Assembly (NCBI GenBank): GCA_020736575.1
Contig: JAGPYM010000003.1
Span: 2,976,001-3,040,000, forward strand
Origin: Thelonectria olida
Lineage: Eukaryota; Ascomycota; Sordariomycetes; Hypocreales; Nectriaceae
DNA length: 64,000 nt
Reading direction: 5' to 3'
In this document: one piece after another, positions 46,615-58,730 of the stretch
Position numbering within the stretch: position 1 is the stretch's first letter
Layout of the letters: the number at the start of each line of letters is the position of its first letter
The notes under the pieces: model-generated
What the model was told of the DNA's origin: nothing
Seen by the model: the letters and a program-made list of their open reading frames with translations, nothing else
Database searches by the model: none
Position numbers and translations under genes: made by a program

Positions 46615-49421
46615 ATGAATCAAAACGTCAACATGGCCGCCATGAACGCCATGGGCGGTCCAGTCGGTGGCGCTCCCATGCCCATGATGAATAATGGCGC
46701 CGTCAACCCTCAGGCTCAAGCTCAGCAAGCCGTCCGTCAGCAACAGATCAACGAGAGCCAGCGCGGTGTCCTCAACACGTACATCTACGAGTACTTTATT
46801 CGCTATGGGATGTACGACTGCGCTCGCTCCCTCATCAATAGCGACCAGCAGGTCAACGTCCACAAGGACGGCACGAACCGCCGTCGCGACGAAAACGGAA
46901 ACGTTATCAACGGTGTCGGCGACGACCCCATGGATACGGATAGCAAAGATGACATTGATTCAAAGTTGCCCGACGATCTTCCTCCTCCCAAGCTGCCTAT
47001 GCCGGCATCCGACACCTCGTTCCTCTATGAGTGGTTCTGTCTGTTCTGGGACATCTACAACGCGCAACGCGCCAAAGGTGGCAACGGCACCGTCAACCAA
47101 TACGTGGCTCACACTCAGGTATGTTCTCTTCTACCCCGACGCTCTCGTCATGTTCAGCTTCACATTCATCGCACCATCTTGCCCCTGTCGGCAGCCAGTA
47201 GGCTCTCCTTCACGCCGACGCCTAGTGGCGTCAATATCCACCATCAGTGAGGAGACGTTGACACTGATATAGCAACAATCCCGCTTGAAACAGACACAGC
47301 AACAGGAACTTCTCCGCCAGATGCGGCCCGATATCACTCCCCAGCAGTTCCAGATGATGCGGAACATGCAGAACGGGAACATGGCTATGGGCATGAAGCA
47401 GGGCAATCTCGCCCGCGCCGCTATGGCCAACAACCAGAACAAGTAAGTCCCCCCGTCACAGGAGTGTCTCTATAATACCGAGAACTAACTGCCGTCTTTT
47501 TTCTATAGCCCCCAAATGCAAATGCTCCAACAGGCCAAGCAAAACCAGATGCAACGAGATCCGTCTGGCATGGACGCCAACCGCGACAGACCATCATCTC
47601 CCGCCTCCGGCGAGAACGCCCCTTCTCCTTCGAAGCGACAACGCATTGACGGCGCCCCCTTCAATCCCAACCAGCCTGGCGGCATGATGCCAAATGGCCG
47701 ACCCGTTCAGGGCATGCCAGGCCAGCAAATGCCCGGGAACCCGACCGCCGCTGCCCATCAGATGCTCGCCGCAAGCGGGATTAATCCGAACAATCTAAAT
47801 GCTCAGCAGTTTGCGAACTTTGCCAATGCTCCCCCTGCCGCCCAGCAGAAGTCGATTGCCACATACGCTCAAACACTCCAACAGCACCACTCCAGCTTAG
47901 GGGGCAAGCAGATGCCTAATGCCGGTGGTCCCCAGGGCCAAGGATCTCCAATGATGCCCCAGGGTCCCGATGGTAACACACTAACTGCATTTTACAACCC
48001 GAATGACATGGGTCCTGGTGGAATTCGCGCAGGCCCCAATGGCCCCCAGGCAGCTGGCAGCAGTAACCATGCTCTCCAGGATTATCAGATGCAGTTGATG
48101 CTACTGGAGCAGCAAAATAAGAAGAGGTTGATGATGGCTCGTCAAGAACAAGACACAATAGGCGGCGCGACTCCAGGCGCCCCAGGAGGTCCAGGCCCTG
48201 GTGGCCCTCCCGGACCCAACGGACAACCATTTGCCGATACCTCACCTCAGGCGATGCGAACAGGTGCCTCCCCTAACCCGGCTGAGCAAATGAAGCGCGG
48301 CACGCCTCAGATGAACAATTCGAGTGTCCCGTCTCCAGTCCCTGAGGGTGGCCAATCTCGTGGCTCTCCAAACCCCAACATGGCTTTTATGGCCAACCAC
48401 GTGGATCCCAATATGAACCCTCACTTCAACATGGCGCAACAGCAGCAGATGAATGGCATGCGACCTCCCAGCTCACACCCTGGTCAACCCTTCAACGGAC
48501 AGATGACGCCCCAGCAGATGATGGCCGCGAGAGCAGCCCAACAACAGGGGCAGCAGGGACAACAGGGACAACAGCCTCAAGGTGCTCAGGGTAACCCTCA
48601 GCAATGGCAGCCCGGGCCCAACGGCCAGATGGTGCCTCAAAACATGCAACAGCAGAGTCCTCAGATCCAGGGAACGCCTCAGCAGCGATCTATGCCTCCA
48701 CCATCGGCTCCTGCAGCGGCCGGTAACAACGTGAACAACCGGACGACTGCCTCTCCTCAACAGGCAGCCGCGGCCCCTCCCACGCCCAACCAAGGTAACA
48801 AGCCGGCACCCAAGAAGAAGGAGGGCAAGGCCGCCAAGGAAAAGGTAAGAAATCGATTTGCGTTTAGTGTTGGCATTGAAGAGCTAATAGTTTCCCAAGC
48901 GCGCTGCCGCCCAGAAGAAGTCGAATCAGAATCTCAACGCTGGGGCCACCCCGGCTGGAGAGAACAGCGGCGAACAAGAGACTCCTGCGCCTGCAACTCC
49001 AATTACTCCCGCTACCGCGAACTTCAAGAATGGTCAGAATGCCAATGCCGGCCAGAACGGACAGCCCACAGCAGGACCCAATGCCGTTCCTGCCGCTACT
49101 GCCCCTGCCGCTACAACTGCTCCACCGTCGGCTCCGGTTGTGCCCCAGGGTCCTGCAGACCCGAACCAGAACGCGTCGTTCGAAAACTTTGGCGGGCTGG
49201 TACGTTTCTCCTACAATATGGGGTGTGGCGGAGCATCCTTGCTAACAATGGTCGCGTAGGTTGACTTTGGGGGAATGGAATTGGCCAACCCCATGCAAAC
49301 CGGTGACGTTCTTAACGATTTCGACTTCGACTCGTTCCTTCATGACGGCGAGGAAAATCAGCCTTTCGACTTCAACGGCACCTTCTCGACAATGGAGGGT
49401 GGTGAAATCGGAGCAGAGTAA
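46615..49421 (+). CDS. SOM1: LisH transcriptional regulator Som1/Flo8 family
   Basis: Five exons, 46615-47118, 47273-47442, 47509-48844, 48900-49199 and 49260-49421, give 823 residues. The N terminus holds a LisH motif (LNTYIYEYFIRYGMYDCARSLI, about 46-68) and the conserved FLYEWFCLFWDIYNAQR block. A long Gln/Pro/Asn/Met-rich region follows and the C terminus is acidic and Phe-rich (NDFDFDSFLHDGEE), like an activation domain. This is the organisation of Som1 of Magnaporthe and SomA of Aspergillus, the Flo8-related nuclear factors acting downstream of cAMP/PKA in adhesion, conidiation and virulence-type development. A KKKEGKAAKEKRAAAQKK segment may be a nuclear localisation signal. Each intron has GT-AG ends and consistent phase. 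Confidence 0.92.
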
Positions 49422-50520
49422 ATGCAGAAGTGATGGTGTTGGGTCGGCATTAACTTCTTGGGTCAAACTAATTCTGGCATCATTCGTCATGGCGTTTTTA
49501 TGTGGAAATTATATCATGGTTATGCGGCGATCAGGTCCCGGGGGAGTTATTGCTCCTCCGCGGTGGCTTCTGGGGAAAAGAGTTTTCATCTTGTGTTTTC
49601 AATTGTCGGTTGTTGTTGATTTGGCCCTCATGGGCATTTTGTATTTGGCTTGTGGATGCTTGTGTCTTTCCTCAACCCGTTTCCTTCTTCTCTTGTTTTC
49701 CATGTTCTTTCTTCTTCTCTTATCTTTGTTGATGCCTTGGTTTTTCTGTCGTTTGCGGTTCCTGTGCAAACTTGGGAACAAGAGGAAAGACGTGGGAACG
49801 AAGATGTGAGGCCCATCTCCTGTAAAGTGCTACCGGGTGTATTCTGATGTTGCTTGCGAAAAATCACATACCATATTACTGTTTTTATGTATCAAGAGGG
49901 TCAAGATCTTCTCACTTGCGGATGGTGTCTCCAACCTGCCTACCTGCCTGCCTAGTATTTGGTTCAGCCGAAAACGTGATGCTCATAACGAAGTGTAACA
50001 TCTCAACTTTACACGACGAGCCAGAGAAACGACATGCATTCTTCACTCTTGGAGTAGCGAGCAAGTCTTAAACCAAGATGCTCCCAGGGGCCTCTCGAAG
50101 TCAACTCTTTCAAGTAAGGATGGGTACAGCATCAAAGGAATAGGACACCCAAAAGACTTGCTTGCATCATCCAAATTCGGAGCCCTAAGGATTCATCCGT
50201 TTGAAGATAAAACTCTCTCCGTTTTAGCATCTATAGTATTCCAGCATGTGCGCCACAGCTTGCTCTAGGGTATCTAAAGGTATCGAGAAAGGAAACAAAA
50301 TGTCGAATAGAAGAAAGAACAATAACACAACAGAACAGTGGCTCCTTGAAGCGCGTATGTATCCTATACCCTGTTTCGAGTTCCCTCGAGAATCATGATG
50401 AGAGGACACGAGGCGGAGGGAGTCTGTTGGTTCGCCCCCTGAGAACATATCAGGGGTAGAAGCGAAGTCTTGTTTTGGTGCCAGCAGCAGCAAGAGTGCA
50501 CACTCAAGACGCACGGCTCC
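49422..50520. other. Convergent 3' intergenic region
   Basis: 3' flanks of SOM1 and the GH16 glucanase gene. Pyrimidine-rich sequence at 49560-49760 is probably the SOM1 3' untranslated region. No supported gene. Confidence 0.5.
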
Positions 50521-50533
50521 TTTTTTTTTTTTT
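50521..50533. repeat. T13 tract just after the GH16 stop codon
   Basis: Thirteen T on the plus strand, starting 4 bp beyond the glucanase stop (A-run in its mRNA sense). It may be a simple microsatellite in the 3' untranslated region. Confidence 0.8.
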
Positions 50534-50536
50534 GAT

Positions 50537-51439
50537 TTACGTCGATTCGTACACAGCGACGTACATGACTTCCATCATGTTGCCGTAGCCGGATTCGGTG
50601 GAGCTGTCAGGGTTGCCCTGGCAAACATAGTCAGCTTATGAAGTCTTTGAGTTGGGTTGTGTAGAGATAGGACTTACGGGCCAGTTGCCGCCAACAGCAA
50701 CGTTGAGAAGAATGTACATGGGAGAGTGGGCAAGGGTTGCCCAAGTGCCCTCGTCGCCGAGTTCAGCACCGGTGAGTGTGTGGTAAGGTTGGCCATCGAG
50801 CAACCAAGTGATGGTCTCGGTCTGCCAGTTGCCAGAGGTACGATCGACTACAAGAGCCCAATAGTGAAAGTCATTGTTAGGGATAGTCACGGGTTGTCCA
50901 AGACCGTTAGGCTCGTCACAGGGGCCACCACCTGCTTGGCCACAGTGTACAGTGCCGTAGCCTGTCAAGTCGCCGTTGACGCGCTCGAAGATGTCTAGCT
51001 CACCGCATAGAGGCCACTCGGTGCCGTGGCGGATAGCGTCGCCGAGCATCCAGAAGGCAGGCCACATGCCCTGCTTGTTCATGGATTCGCCCTGTCGCAA
51101 TTGGGCTTCAACGCGCATGATGCGGCCATGCTTGGCGAACCAGGTCTTCTTAGATTCGATGCGGCCCGAGGTCCACTCGCCCGATGACGACTTGGTGGGA
51201 ATGATTTGGAGTGAGTCGCCACCAGAGAGCTGGAGGTTGGCGTTGGAGGTTGTGTATTCCTGGATCTCGTTGTTGACGTCGAGGTTTTGGATGATGTTCC
51301 AGCGGTTGGTGTTGATGGCGCAGCCTTGGCAACCGGAGAAGGGTTCTTCCCAGACGATTTTGTAGCCGTCGATGTTGGGGGCCCGGATGGCGGTGGCCAA
51401 GGCCGGGAGGGAGGCGAAGAGAGCTTTCGAGAAGCGCAT
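50537..51439 (-). CDS. Secreted GH16 endo-beta-1,3(4)-glucanase
   Basis: Exons 50678-51439 and 50537-50617 encode 280 residues. The first ~18 residues form a signal peptide (basic MRFSK, then hydrophobic ALFASLPALATA). The mature protein has the GH16 jelly-roll features: WEEPFSGC, SGRIESK, WPAFWMLGD, and the catalytic E-x-D-x-x-E motif GELDIFERV with Glu147 as nucleophile and Glu152 as acid/base. The C-terminal exon starts at GNPDSSTESGYG. The family hydrolyses beta-1,3 and mixed-linkage beta-glucans in walls, so a role in cell-wall turnover or nutrient release outside the cell is likely. No GPI-anchor tail is present. The intron has a GTAAGT donor and TGCCAG acceptor. Confidence 0.93.
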
Positions 51440-51528
51440 TTTCGTTCTTGTTGTTGTTTGTGTGTAAGTGGTTGTACGGGGTATATATCTATCTCTATGA
51501 TAGACAGAAGAGGGGAAATGTGATGTTG

Positions 51529-51536
51529 TATATATA
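51529..51536 (-). promoter_or_regulatory. TATA-like element for the GH16 gene
   Basis: TATATATA lies about 90 bp before the glucanase ATG at 51439; a second TATATA occurs nearer, around 51481. Either could serve the minus-strand promoter. Confidence 0.4.
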
Positions 51537-53359
51537 CGCTGGGAAAGGCTTGCCCTGTTGTTTTCGAGAACAGGGAATGGCTTGAAAGGACTGGAGACAG
51601 ACAGTGACTTGTCGTAGACTTTGTTGGAATGAAAGTTGAAGATGGTGTATGGACTCAGCCAGGGGTGCACACAAGTGTAAATGATTGAATGAAGGTGGCC
51701 TCCAGGGCAAAACTGGGGTTGAATGAACGAAAGGAAGGGCTTCCCGCCGGAGAGGAGAGGGACAAACAAGGAGAGACGAAAGGAGAAGAGAAGAGAAGAA
51801 TAGGATGGTTGGTTACAAGAGACAATGGGAGGAGGTAGAAGGGGGACGGTAGGCGCAGCGACTTATATAAAGAGGCCGTTGCAGTATAACGCCGGACCAA
51901 GACTGTTGGAGTCTTGGCCTCTTTCGCTTTGGGTAGCATTGTCCATGTGGCCTAGCGTGTATGCAGGTACGGTCGAAGAATGGATGGCGCATAAGTCGAG
52001 GAGAGCGAAAATGTCGATCGAGATGTGGGAGGGGGATGGATCATGGAAGTGTGTGTGGGGATGGGGTGGCACGAAGTGAATTGCACAAGGGACTGACTGC
52101 CTATTCGCGGCTCGGGTCAGTTACTACGTACGACTAGGTAAGTTGCGGATTGGGAAACAAGGCTGGGCTTGGAGAGAGAAATGAGACGACGGACAAAGAA
52201 ACGATGGTGAAGTGACTCGACTGTTTAGGAACAAAGTCCAAGCTCGGGGCGGCGGCAAAGGGGAGATGAACCCAAGGCTGGCGATCAATCCAAACGGCTG
52301 CTTAATTCCATGATCAGTCAATGCCTTGGTCCCCCCCGTGTAAGGCCGAGAGTCGGTGTGGCGAGGCGTGATTGGATGCGCATCAATCTTGACAGCATCT
52401 GAAACGAGTGATTGCATTGACGAGTGATGAGTTGGTTGGTTGACAAGTCACCATGAGAACCGGAGATGGACCAGGGCAGCAAGAAACATCTACAGTGCTT
52501 CCTGTGCGCTTCTTCGTGCGCGAGCGCCTGTTGAGACACGGCGGGTGCTTGGTGGTTTGTTGCCAGACGCTGCCCCCAAGATGGATGGATGAGAGGAGCG
52601 AGTGACCTACAGCCAAGAGGATAGAATTTAGCGCCCGAAGAAAAGAGAGGAAAGGATTGAAACAAGGACTTCCGATTCCGGCCTGGTTGGGGCCCGAAAG
52701 AAGAAGAAGAAAAGAAGAAACAAAGACCATGTCTATCTATCTGGCTAGTGAGGCTCAAAAGCGACGATACAGAAGCCGCGGTTGACACGGGGCTAGGACG
52801 ATGTGAAACACGCCCAGGAACGACCCAACGAGGAACAAGTAGCGTTAGTTACCTTAGTTACTCGGCTAAGGAGGCTAGTCAGTCTCCCGTCAAGTTGGCA
52901 ATATCATGAGGCCATCGTTCTTCTTGCTGGAAATGAAGCGTCATTATTGTCAGTCCAATAGCCTTTGAGAATCGACGCAGGAGAGCAAAGCCAAGTCGCG
53001 AACAATCAAACCGTGTCTGTCCAGTTTCCTCTCCACGGCTCAAATTCCATCCATCCCTGACTCTTCATCGCATGAGCGTCGTGTCCCGCCCATTTCGGGG
53101 AACAGGGGTGCTGGGTTTGGGGACTCTTCAAAGTGCTACCTTGCAATTATTTTTGGAAGTCCGGAATGCAGCCCAAACATCTTCAACTAGTGAACTGGGC
53201 AGTCTAATGCTCCTTCTTGCAGTTCTATTCTTTGATTCTTCTTCCGCGTTTATGCTGCATATAAGAAACCATTGTCAAGTACAGCAGTTCCCCCCGGCTG
53301 TGGCTTGCAGCACCTCTCCCTCCCCCTTATCATTCCCGCCCCGACCCAGGTGCAACATT

Positions 53360-53384
53360 ATGCATGCATGCATGTATGCATGCA
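53360..53384. repeat. ATGC tetranucleotide repeat
   Basis: About six tandem ATGC units with one substitution; the unit is self-complementary. Confidence 0.8.
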
Positions 53385-53470
53385 CTTGACCGCGTTGGCC
53401 TGCCTCACCATTTGCCCGGGCCGTTTCTGTGGATGGTGTGTTTCTTTATTTCCCGCAGATAACAGTGCAT

Positions 53471-53505
53471 CTGCTGTGCTGTGCTGTGCTGTGCTGTGCT
53501 TTGCT
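53471..53505. repeat. GTGCT pentanucleotide microsatellite
   Basis: Seven tandem units, five of them perfect GTGCT copies in a row, flanked by CTGCT and TTGCT. Confidence 0.85.
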
Positions 53506-54083
53506 GTACAACAGCGAGTCGAAAAGGTGTGTGTGGAGATGGAGTTTTTTTTTTTCTACTTCTTTTCTTCCTTGACCATTGCCACGTTGTTTCTTTCTTC
53601 ATTTCCTTTTTTTTTTTTTTTCGCGTTATTGTTTCATCTGATGTCTTGTTGTTGTTGGTGTTGTAGTAGTAAACCTGAAATTTCGTCTTCTCACTCTCCA
53701 TCGTGGCGGTGTGATCAACTTTGCTCTGCTCTCTCGGCCATGGATCATGCGTTGGCAATGGCTGAATAGATCCACCGCATCCAAGGCTGGTATGATATTT
53801 ATTGCATGTGTCTGTGAATGAGTCTCGCTGAATTCCACCAAAGGGATACATTGGAGCTAATTATTGAATTTCTTTGCATTGCTTCGCCCAACACTCCATG
53901 GCCCAACTGGGTGTCTACCAAGAGGTGCTTTGTACTTCGTACTATGTTAGCCAAGCCTGGTATGCTGTCAGTGGTACGCAACCCCCAGGGATCGAGTTTG
54001 CTCATCAGTGACCGGCACTTAGACCGCTGCTTCACTCCCTTGCTTGATATTCCCCTCCATCTCGACCTGGACCAAAAGCCACG

Positions 54084-54971
54084 TTACCCCTTGGCCATAC
54101 AGACCTCGGTGTCCGATGTCATGGTAGTCGTCCCGAGAGTATCCCCTAGCCTCTCATTCAGATGCACAATTGTATTCTCGTACACCCGTGCAGCATCCAA
54201 ATGCATTCTCTCCTCTTCCCCATCGTCGAGCAAACCATCCCACTTGCTTGCTCCTGTGCCCTCCGTGTCCGTGCCCATTTCGTCATCCGCGTCCAACTCC
54301 GTCATGAAGTCTTCGTCGTCAGCATCTCCGCTACTCATGACTTCCACCATGAGGACCCTGGACTGTTCAACAAGGCTTCGGCACCGAACCATGTCTGTTG
54401 TTGTCATGCCGCCTCTTAGGCCGTTTTCGAATCCTGGGAGGGTTTCTTTTGTTGCAAAATCTTCCCCGCACAAGAGACTTGAGAAGCAGTGATCCAATTT
54501 GCGTAGCAGCGCGAATGATGCTTTGGGAGATGGTAGGAATGAGCGAACATATTGCGTAAAGTCGCTGGCAATCCGAAGCAGAAAGGGTATCTGAAGCATT
54601 GCTGACATTGAAATTAGCAAGGCTCAGCTAAAACGTACACATGGCTTCAACTTACGCGTTCCGGACAGCCAGAGCACATTGACAACGCCACTCAAGTCCT
54701 TGCATAACTCGCTGAAGCTCTTGTAGCCCACGACTGTGTCACCAGGCTCACGGTTGCCAAACTTCTTGACATATCGACGGGCAATCTCCATGAGCCGCCC
54801 CTCAACGAATCTCCTCACAAGGTCTTCTTTGTTTGAACCCGGCTGAAGGGACTTGCCTCTGGGATGAGGGAGGCCAGCCGATGACCGAGTTGACGAGGCC
54901 GATGAGGGTGCAGGTGATGGAAGACCGCCTGTTTCCGGGAGAAAGCCTCCCGGCCCGGGTGAGTCGGACAT
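54084..54971 (-). CDS. Conserved fungal protein, unknown function
   Basis: Exons 54656-54971 and 54084-54601 encode 277 residues. The donor is GTAAGT and the acceptor GTCAG; the join reads WLSGTP-MLQIPFLLRIA. After a Pro/Ser/Gly-rich N terminus there is one helical region (about 50-190): VRRFVEGRLMEIARRYVKKF, ELCKDLSGVVNVLWLSGTP, FLLRIASDFTQYV and LLRKLDHCFSSLL. The C terminus is acidic, with a DADDEDFMTELDADDE-type segment. I recognise the pattern as a conserved filamentous-fungal family but cannot give it a tested function. The ATG at 54971 was chosen over one at 55205 because the upstream stretch reads like untranslated leader. Confidence 0.8.
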
Positions 54972-55587
54972 TTCTGCGAAAGATTGGGATTGGAGCTCTT
55001 GGGTTGACGAATCAGTTTGGGTTGGAGAGATACCTAGGTCGCTGAGATTGTTCCGAATGGGAGCCTCTAGGTCTAATAGGGAGGATGAGAGTTGCGGCCA
55101 ACGGTGGCACCTGGGCAAGCTGGTGAATTGATACAAGAGATGTTCGTTTGCAAAAGTTTTCATGAAGATGTTTAGAAATTTAATCAAGTTATGGCTGAAT
55201 GTCATCTCCTTTGGCCTAGAGAGGAAAGAGACATTAGGCCACCATGCTCGCCGTTTGCCAACATGTTGCTTAGCAATGGATGCGGATGGCTTTGAATGTT
55301 GCTACCCATGACGATGGCGGGGTACTCGGAGCTTCCCCCGCCCAATCGTCGGACCCTATTCGGGGTGTTGCGCGCTTAAGCCTCGAACCGCCTGTCATGT
55401 GACATAGCCGCAAATCTTTTTTTTTTCTTTCTTTTTCGGCTGTCGTGCGGCTGCGGCTGCGGCTGCCGTCTAGCCATGCCGAAATTTTCCCCAGCAAATC
55501 CGCAATCATCAAGCTGCCTCAACCTCATTGTTAACGAATCGCTCTGTCCTCTTCCTCGCATCTCCATAACCCGCGCCGCTATCCACA
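54972..55587. promoter_or_regulatory. Divergent promoter, unknown gene / TOM6
   Basis: A 616-bp region between two outward-facing starts. A T/C tract at 55417-55436 and GGCTGC repeats at about 55437-55466 lie on the TOM6 side. No clear TATA box. Confidence 0.5.
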
Positions 55588-55837
55588 ATGCCTCCCAAGC
55601 GCATCCTCGTCGAGAAATCCTCCCGCCGCACCCAGAAGGGCGTCTTCGGCTCGACATACGACGCCCTAACTTCCTCCGAGAACGCCTCCGTTGTTCGCAG
55701 CATTGCCATCTTCGGCGTGAGTCTAATGACACTTTGACGCGCAAAGACGCAAGAACCACGCCAATTCTAATAGAGATTGACAGGCTGCCGTGACGTTCCT
55801 TGCTAGCTCATGGGGCGAGATCCTTCTGCCTCCGTAA
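55588..55837 (+). CDS. TOM6: Mitochondrial import receptor subunit Tom6
   Basis: Exons 55588-55716 and 55784-55837 encode a 60-residue protein, the size of fungal Tom6. The N terminus is basic (MPPKRILVEKSSRRTQKG), followed by STYDALTSSENASVVRS, and one C-terminal membrane helix (SIAIFGAAVTFLASSWGEILL) that ends in LPP. Tom6 is a small tail-anchored subunit that stabilises the TOM40 complex in the outer mitochondrial membrane. The intron has a GTGAGT donor and TTGACAG acceptor. The stop codon lies inside a perfect GTAAGT (CCG TAA GT), so a further intron ending at CTCCTCAG near 55920 is possible; it would add or change only one to three residues. Confidence 0.8.
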
Positions 55838-56541
55838 GTTAACTCCTGTCACGTCCGAACGAGCAACGGCCCTCTGAGACATCCGACAATGTTTAATCGA
55901 AACACGGCTAACTCCTCAGCAGTCAGTAAAGAAGCGTCTATCCGACATGGAATACAACATAACAACCTGCCGTCGTTGGAGGAACGTCTGAGCCTGGCAA
56001 CGACGAATGACCAGCGCGAGATACCTCGAAACAATATAATACCTTGTACATTAGAAAAGAATTCGGTTGGGTGTACGTTTAGTGGAACTGTATCCATTCT
56101 GAGAATCTCACAAGATAGTCATGGTCATGATGGATGGGCGTTGGGCTGAATTGATGACCGCTTCACGTGGATGATATCATCATTTTATTCCAACATGTCT
56201 TTGCCATGTGCTCCTGAGAAGTGAGGATACCTAGAGGATCCTTAGAGGGGAAAGCCATGTGAAGACGAGCCTGCGGTATCATACTCTCTCTGCCCAGTCA
56301 CGCTTTCTCTGCTAAGATATTCTCCCTGTGATGTCAGTGCTCACTTTCCTCAACTTCAACCATGATAACACAGCATGGCTGGCTGTGAGTGCCCCTCCAG
56401 TCTTTTACAGCGCATCATTGACTCCTCATCCTACGGACCTTTATTCATCTCTGTTCAGTGATACTAGCATCCTCGATACCTTCGTCCAATGTATCTGTCC
56501 GAACCGCGGATTCATTCCATCGCTGACCGGGAGCCGTCAAA
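55838..56541. other. Intergenic between TOM6 and next gene
   Basis: 3' region of TOM6 and promoter of the downstream gene. No coding frame is supported. Confidence 0.5.
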
Positions 56542-58730
56542 ATGGGTCAAAGTTACCATTATTTTGTGCCATCAGAGGAGCATCGCCCAAGCCAAGCTTA
56601 TCGGTCTCGGATTTCGACGAGTAGCATCGCTCAGCTTGTGTCTAAGTTCGAAAGTCTGGACACGGAACAGTGCCCACATCGGCATCGACATTCAGACACT
56701 GGCTTCATCAACGGAAGCTCATGCGTCAATCTGGGTCGTCAACTGTGTGAACACTATGGCACCAACACAATCTCTACTGATCAGCTCACGTTCGAGAACT
56801 TTTGCAACGCCCAAGGCAACGACTCCACCAGCTTGAGTCGCGCTTGTTTGAGCAGTGTTGAACTCACTGCTCAACCGTGTTTCAAGCTCCATCGATCACA
56901 GTCTCTGAAGACTAAACCATCAGGGAGTTTCGGCCTTGTGGCTTTCGGGGAAAGGCACAGATCCGTTGCCGAGAGGCGGAGGATATTCGAGACTGGTGAT
57001 GTTCCAAGTCTCTTCGTCATGATTAACGTTCTAACACACATCTAGGCCCCGCGATACCATCCAGCCACCCTTTGAAGTTATTGTCTCCGTCCAAGTCTGT
57101 CAACGTCTCAAGCTTGCCGACAGCACATCCTAAGCTCACTATACCACGAGTTCCGATCAATAGAAAACCGAAGTCTACAGACCTTTCTCCCACATCTCCC
57201 TTGGGCCTGTACATTCCCCAGCCCCGCGGCGAGACCAAACATGTTCACACAGCTTCGACAGATGTATCCCGGTTGCATTTTGAAACACCTCCAGAATACG
57301 CGGCCTATGAGTTGGAGGCCACAAGCAAAGATAACGAGCACGCATCAAGTATTGGTCCGTACGAACAGATTTCTGATCCAGGCCGCGAAGCCTTATATAC
57401 TCCTCCAGGCAACCCCCAAGATGCATACCGAGGGCCACATACTGATCCTCTAGCTGCCAAACGACAATCCATGACTGAAAAAGGCCCTGGATATCGGTCG
57501 AACAGGTCCAAATCTCCTTCGTCAGTGGGGTTTAAACACCCAACTTGGCTAGAGAATGCTGAAAGAATGGCCTCGTCGCTATCAGCGTCTACTTCTAGGG
57601 GAGAGTTGGTTACTGACCTCCAAATAAGGCGACACCCGAAGGTATATCGTCCGAAATCAAAGCACTATCAACCACCTGCATCGATTAAAGTCAATGCCAT
57701 GACTGGGCCCATAGTGTCGGGGCCAGGTTCCAAGGTATCTGCTCTGCGGCAAAGGTTCGATCTATCAAAGAACTCAACTACCCTGACGATGTCTTTCATC
57801 CCGAGAAGACGCGGCAGGGCAACGCCAACAAAAGGATCACGATTCGCTCCTCTTTCATTACATCAAAAGTCAGAAACCACGACGAATCTCGGCCATGTGG
57901 ATTCACAGGAACAGACTTCTCGGGACGATGGGGCACAGGCGGGAAACGTTGCTCTTGCTACACCAACTTCAACTGGAACTAGACGGACCACCAATAAAGG
58001 GACATCACCATTGAAAGACAAGATTGGTCTCTTTGAAAGCCTCGGTCATAGAGACGGTGATGATGACTTTGAAGCCACATCTCACCTGACAAGACGGGTG
58101 TTAGGAAAAGGACGTTCTCATGGAGTGAAGAGTGCTATTCGTCGTTTTTCTGCGTCATTCCGGAAGAGTTCATCGGAATGGAGCACAACGAGCCCTCCAG
58201 AATTCCTCGTCCCAAGCCAACAGACCCTGACTGAGAAGCACCCAGGGCACACAGACAAAGCATTTCGATCATCTTTCAACCACGAGGCCCCTCGACGCGA
58301 GACGGAGGAGACCTTGCGCCGGGACATTCGTACAAAGAACAAAGGAGAAAAAGTAAAGATTCCCTCACCAAGACGCCAAAGCTACCACGGTAACGGCGAG
58401 GGAGGCATACGTTTCCCTCTGGCTGGCATGGTAAAACCTAAATTGTCTTCGCACGCGAATATTGGCCATAGAAGACGCTCTTCGACTGGGTCAAACCGAC
58501 ATTCATGGCTTCACGAATCGGGAATAAACGATACAACACAAGCTGCGTCGCGTAACATTGGGCGGCGTATTATGTCGCGCAGCAGCGGTCCTTTTATTTC
58601 AAAGGCTCGTTGCGCGTTAGAGCAGCCGGTGCCTGTTCGCGCCAACGAGCTAAAGCGCCTCATCAGTATGTGCAAGTCCAGGGTGGCAAGGCAATCATCT
58701 AGCGGTGACAAAGTGTGGCGAGATGGATAA
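56542..58730 (+). CDS. Basic Ser-rich fungal protein, unknown function
   Basis: Exons 56542-56995 and 57046-58730 give 712 residues. The donor is G|GTGATG and the acceptor TCTAG; a nearer GTCTCT donor would leave a 38-nt intron, too short for this genome. The ATG has a CAAAATGG context. Near the N terminus is a short helix (SIAQLVSKFESLD) found in uncharacterised fungal proteins. Most of the rest is Ser/Thr/Arg/Pro-rich and probably disordered. Scattered phosphorylation-like SP/TP sites and basic clusters (HRRRSS, FIPRRRGRATPTKG, RRFSASFRKSSSEW) are present. It has no signal peptide, membrane segment or catalytic motif. A cytoskeletal or nuclear role would be speculation. Confidence 0.75.

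Larger units (their letters stand above)
51540..54083. other. Intergenic, 2.5 kb, with simple repeats
   Basis: Distal promoter of the glucanase and the 3' flank of the next minus-strand gene. It contains the ATGC and GTGCT repeats and T-rich tracts near 53546-53625. Frames here are low-complexity and unsupported. Confidence 0.5.

Noticed and set aside
45900..46694. 264-codon plus-strand frame
   Set aside because: It is Pro/Ser/Arg-rich translation of a C+T-rich leader and overlaps the true SOM1 start in another frame.
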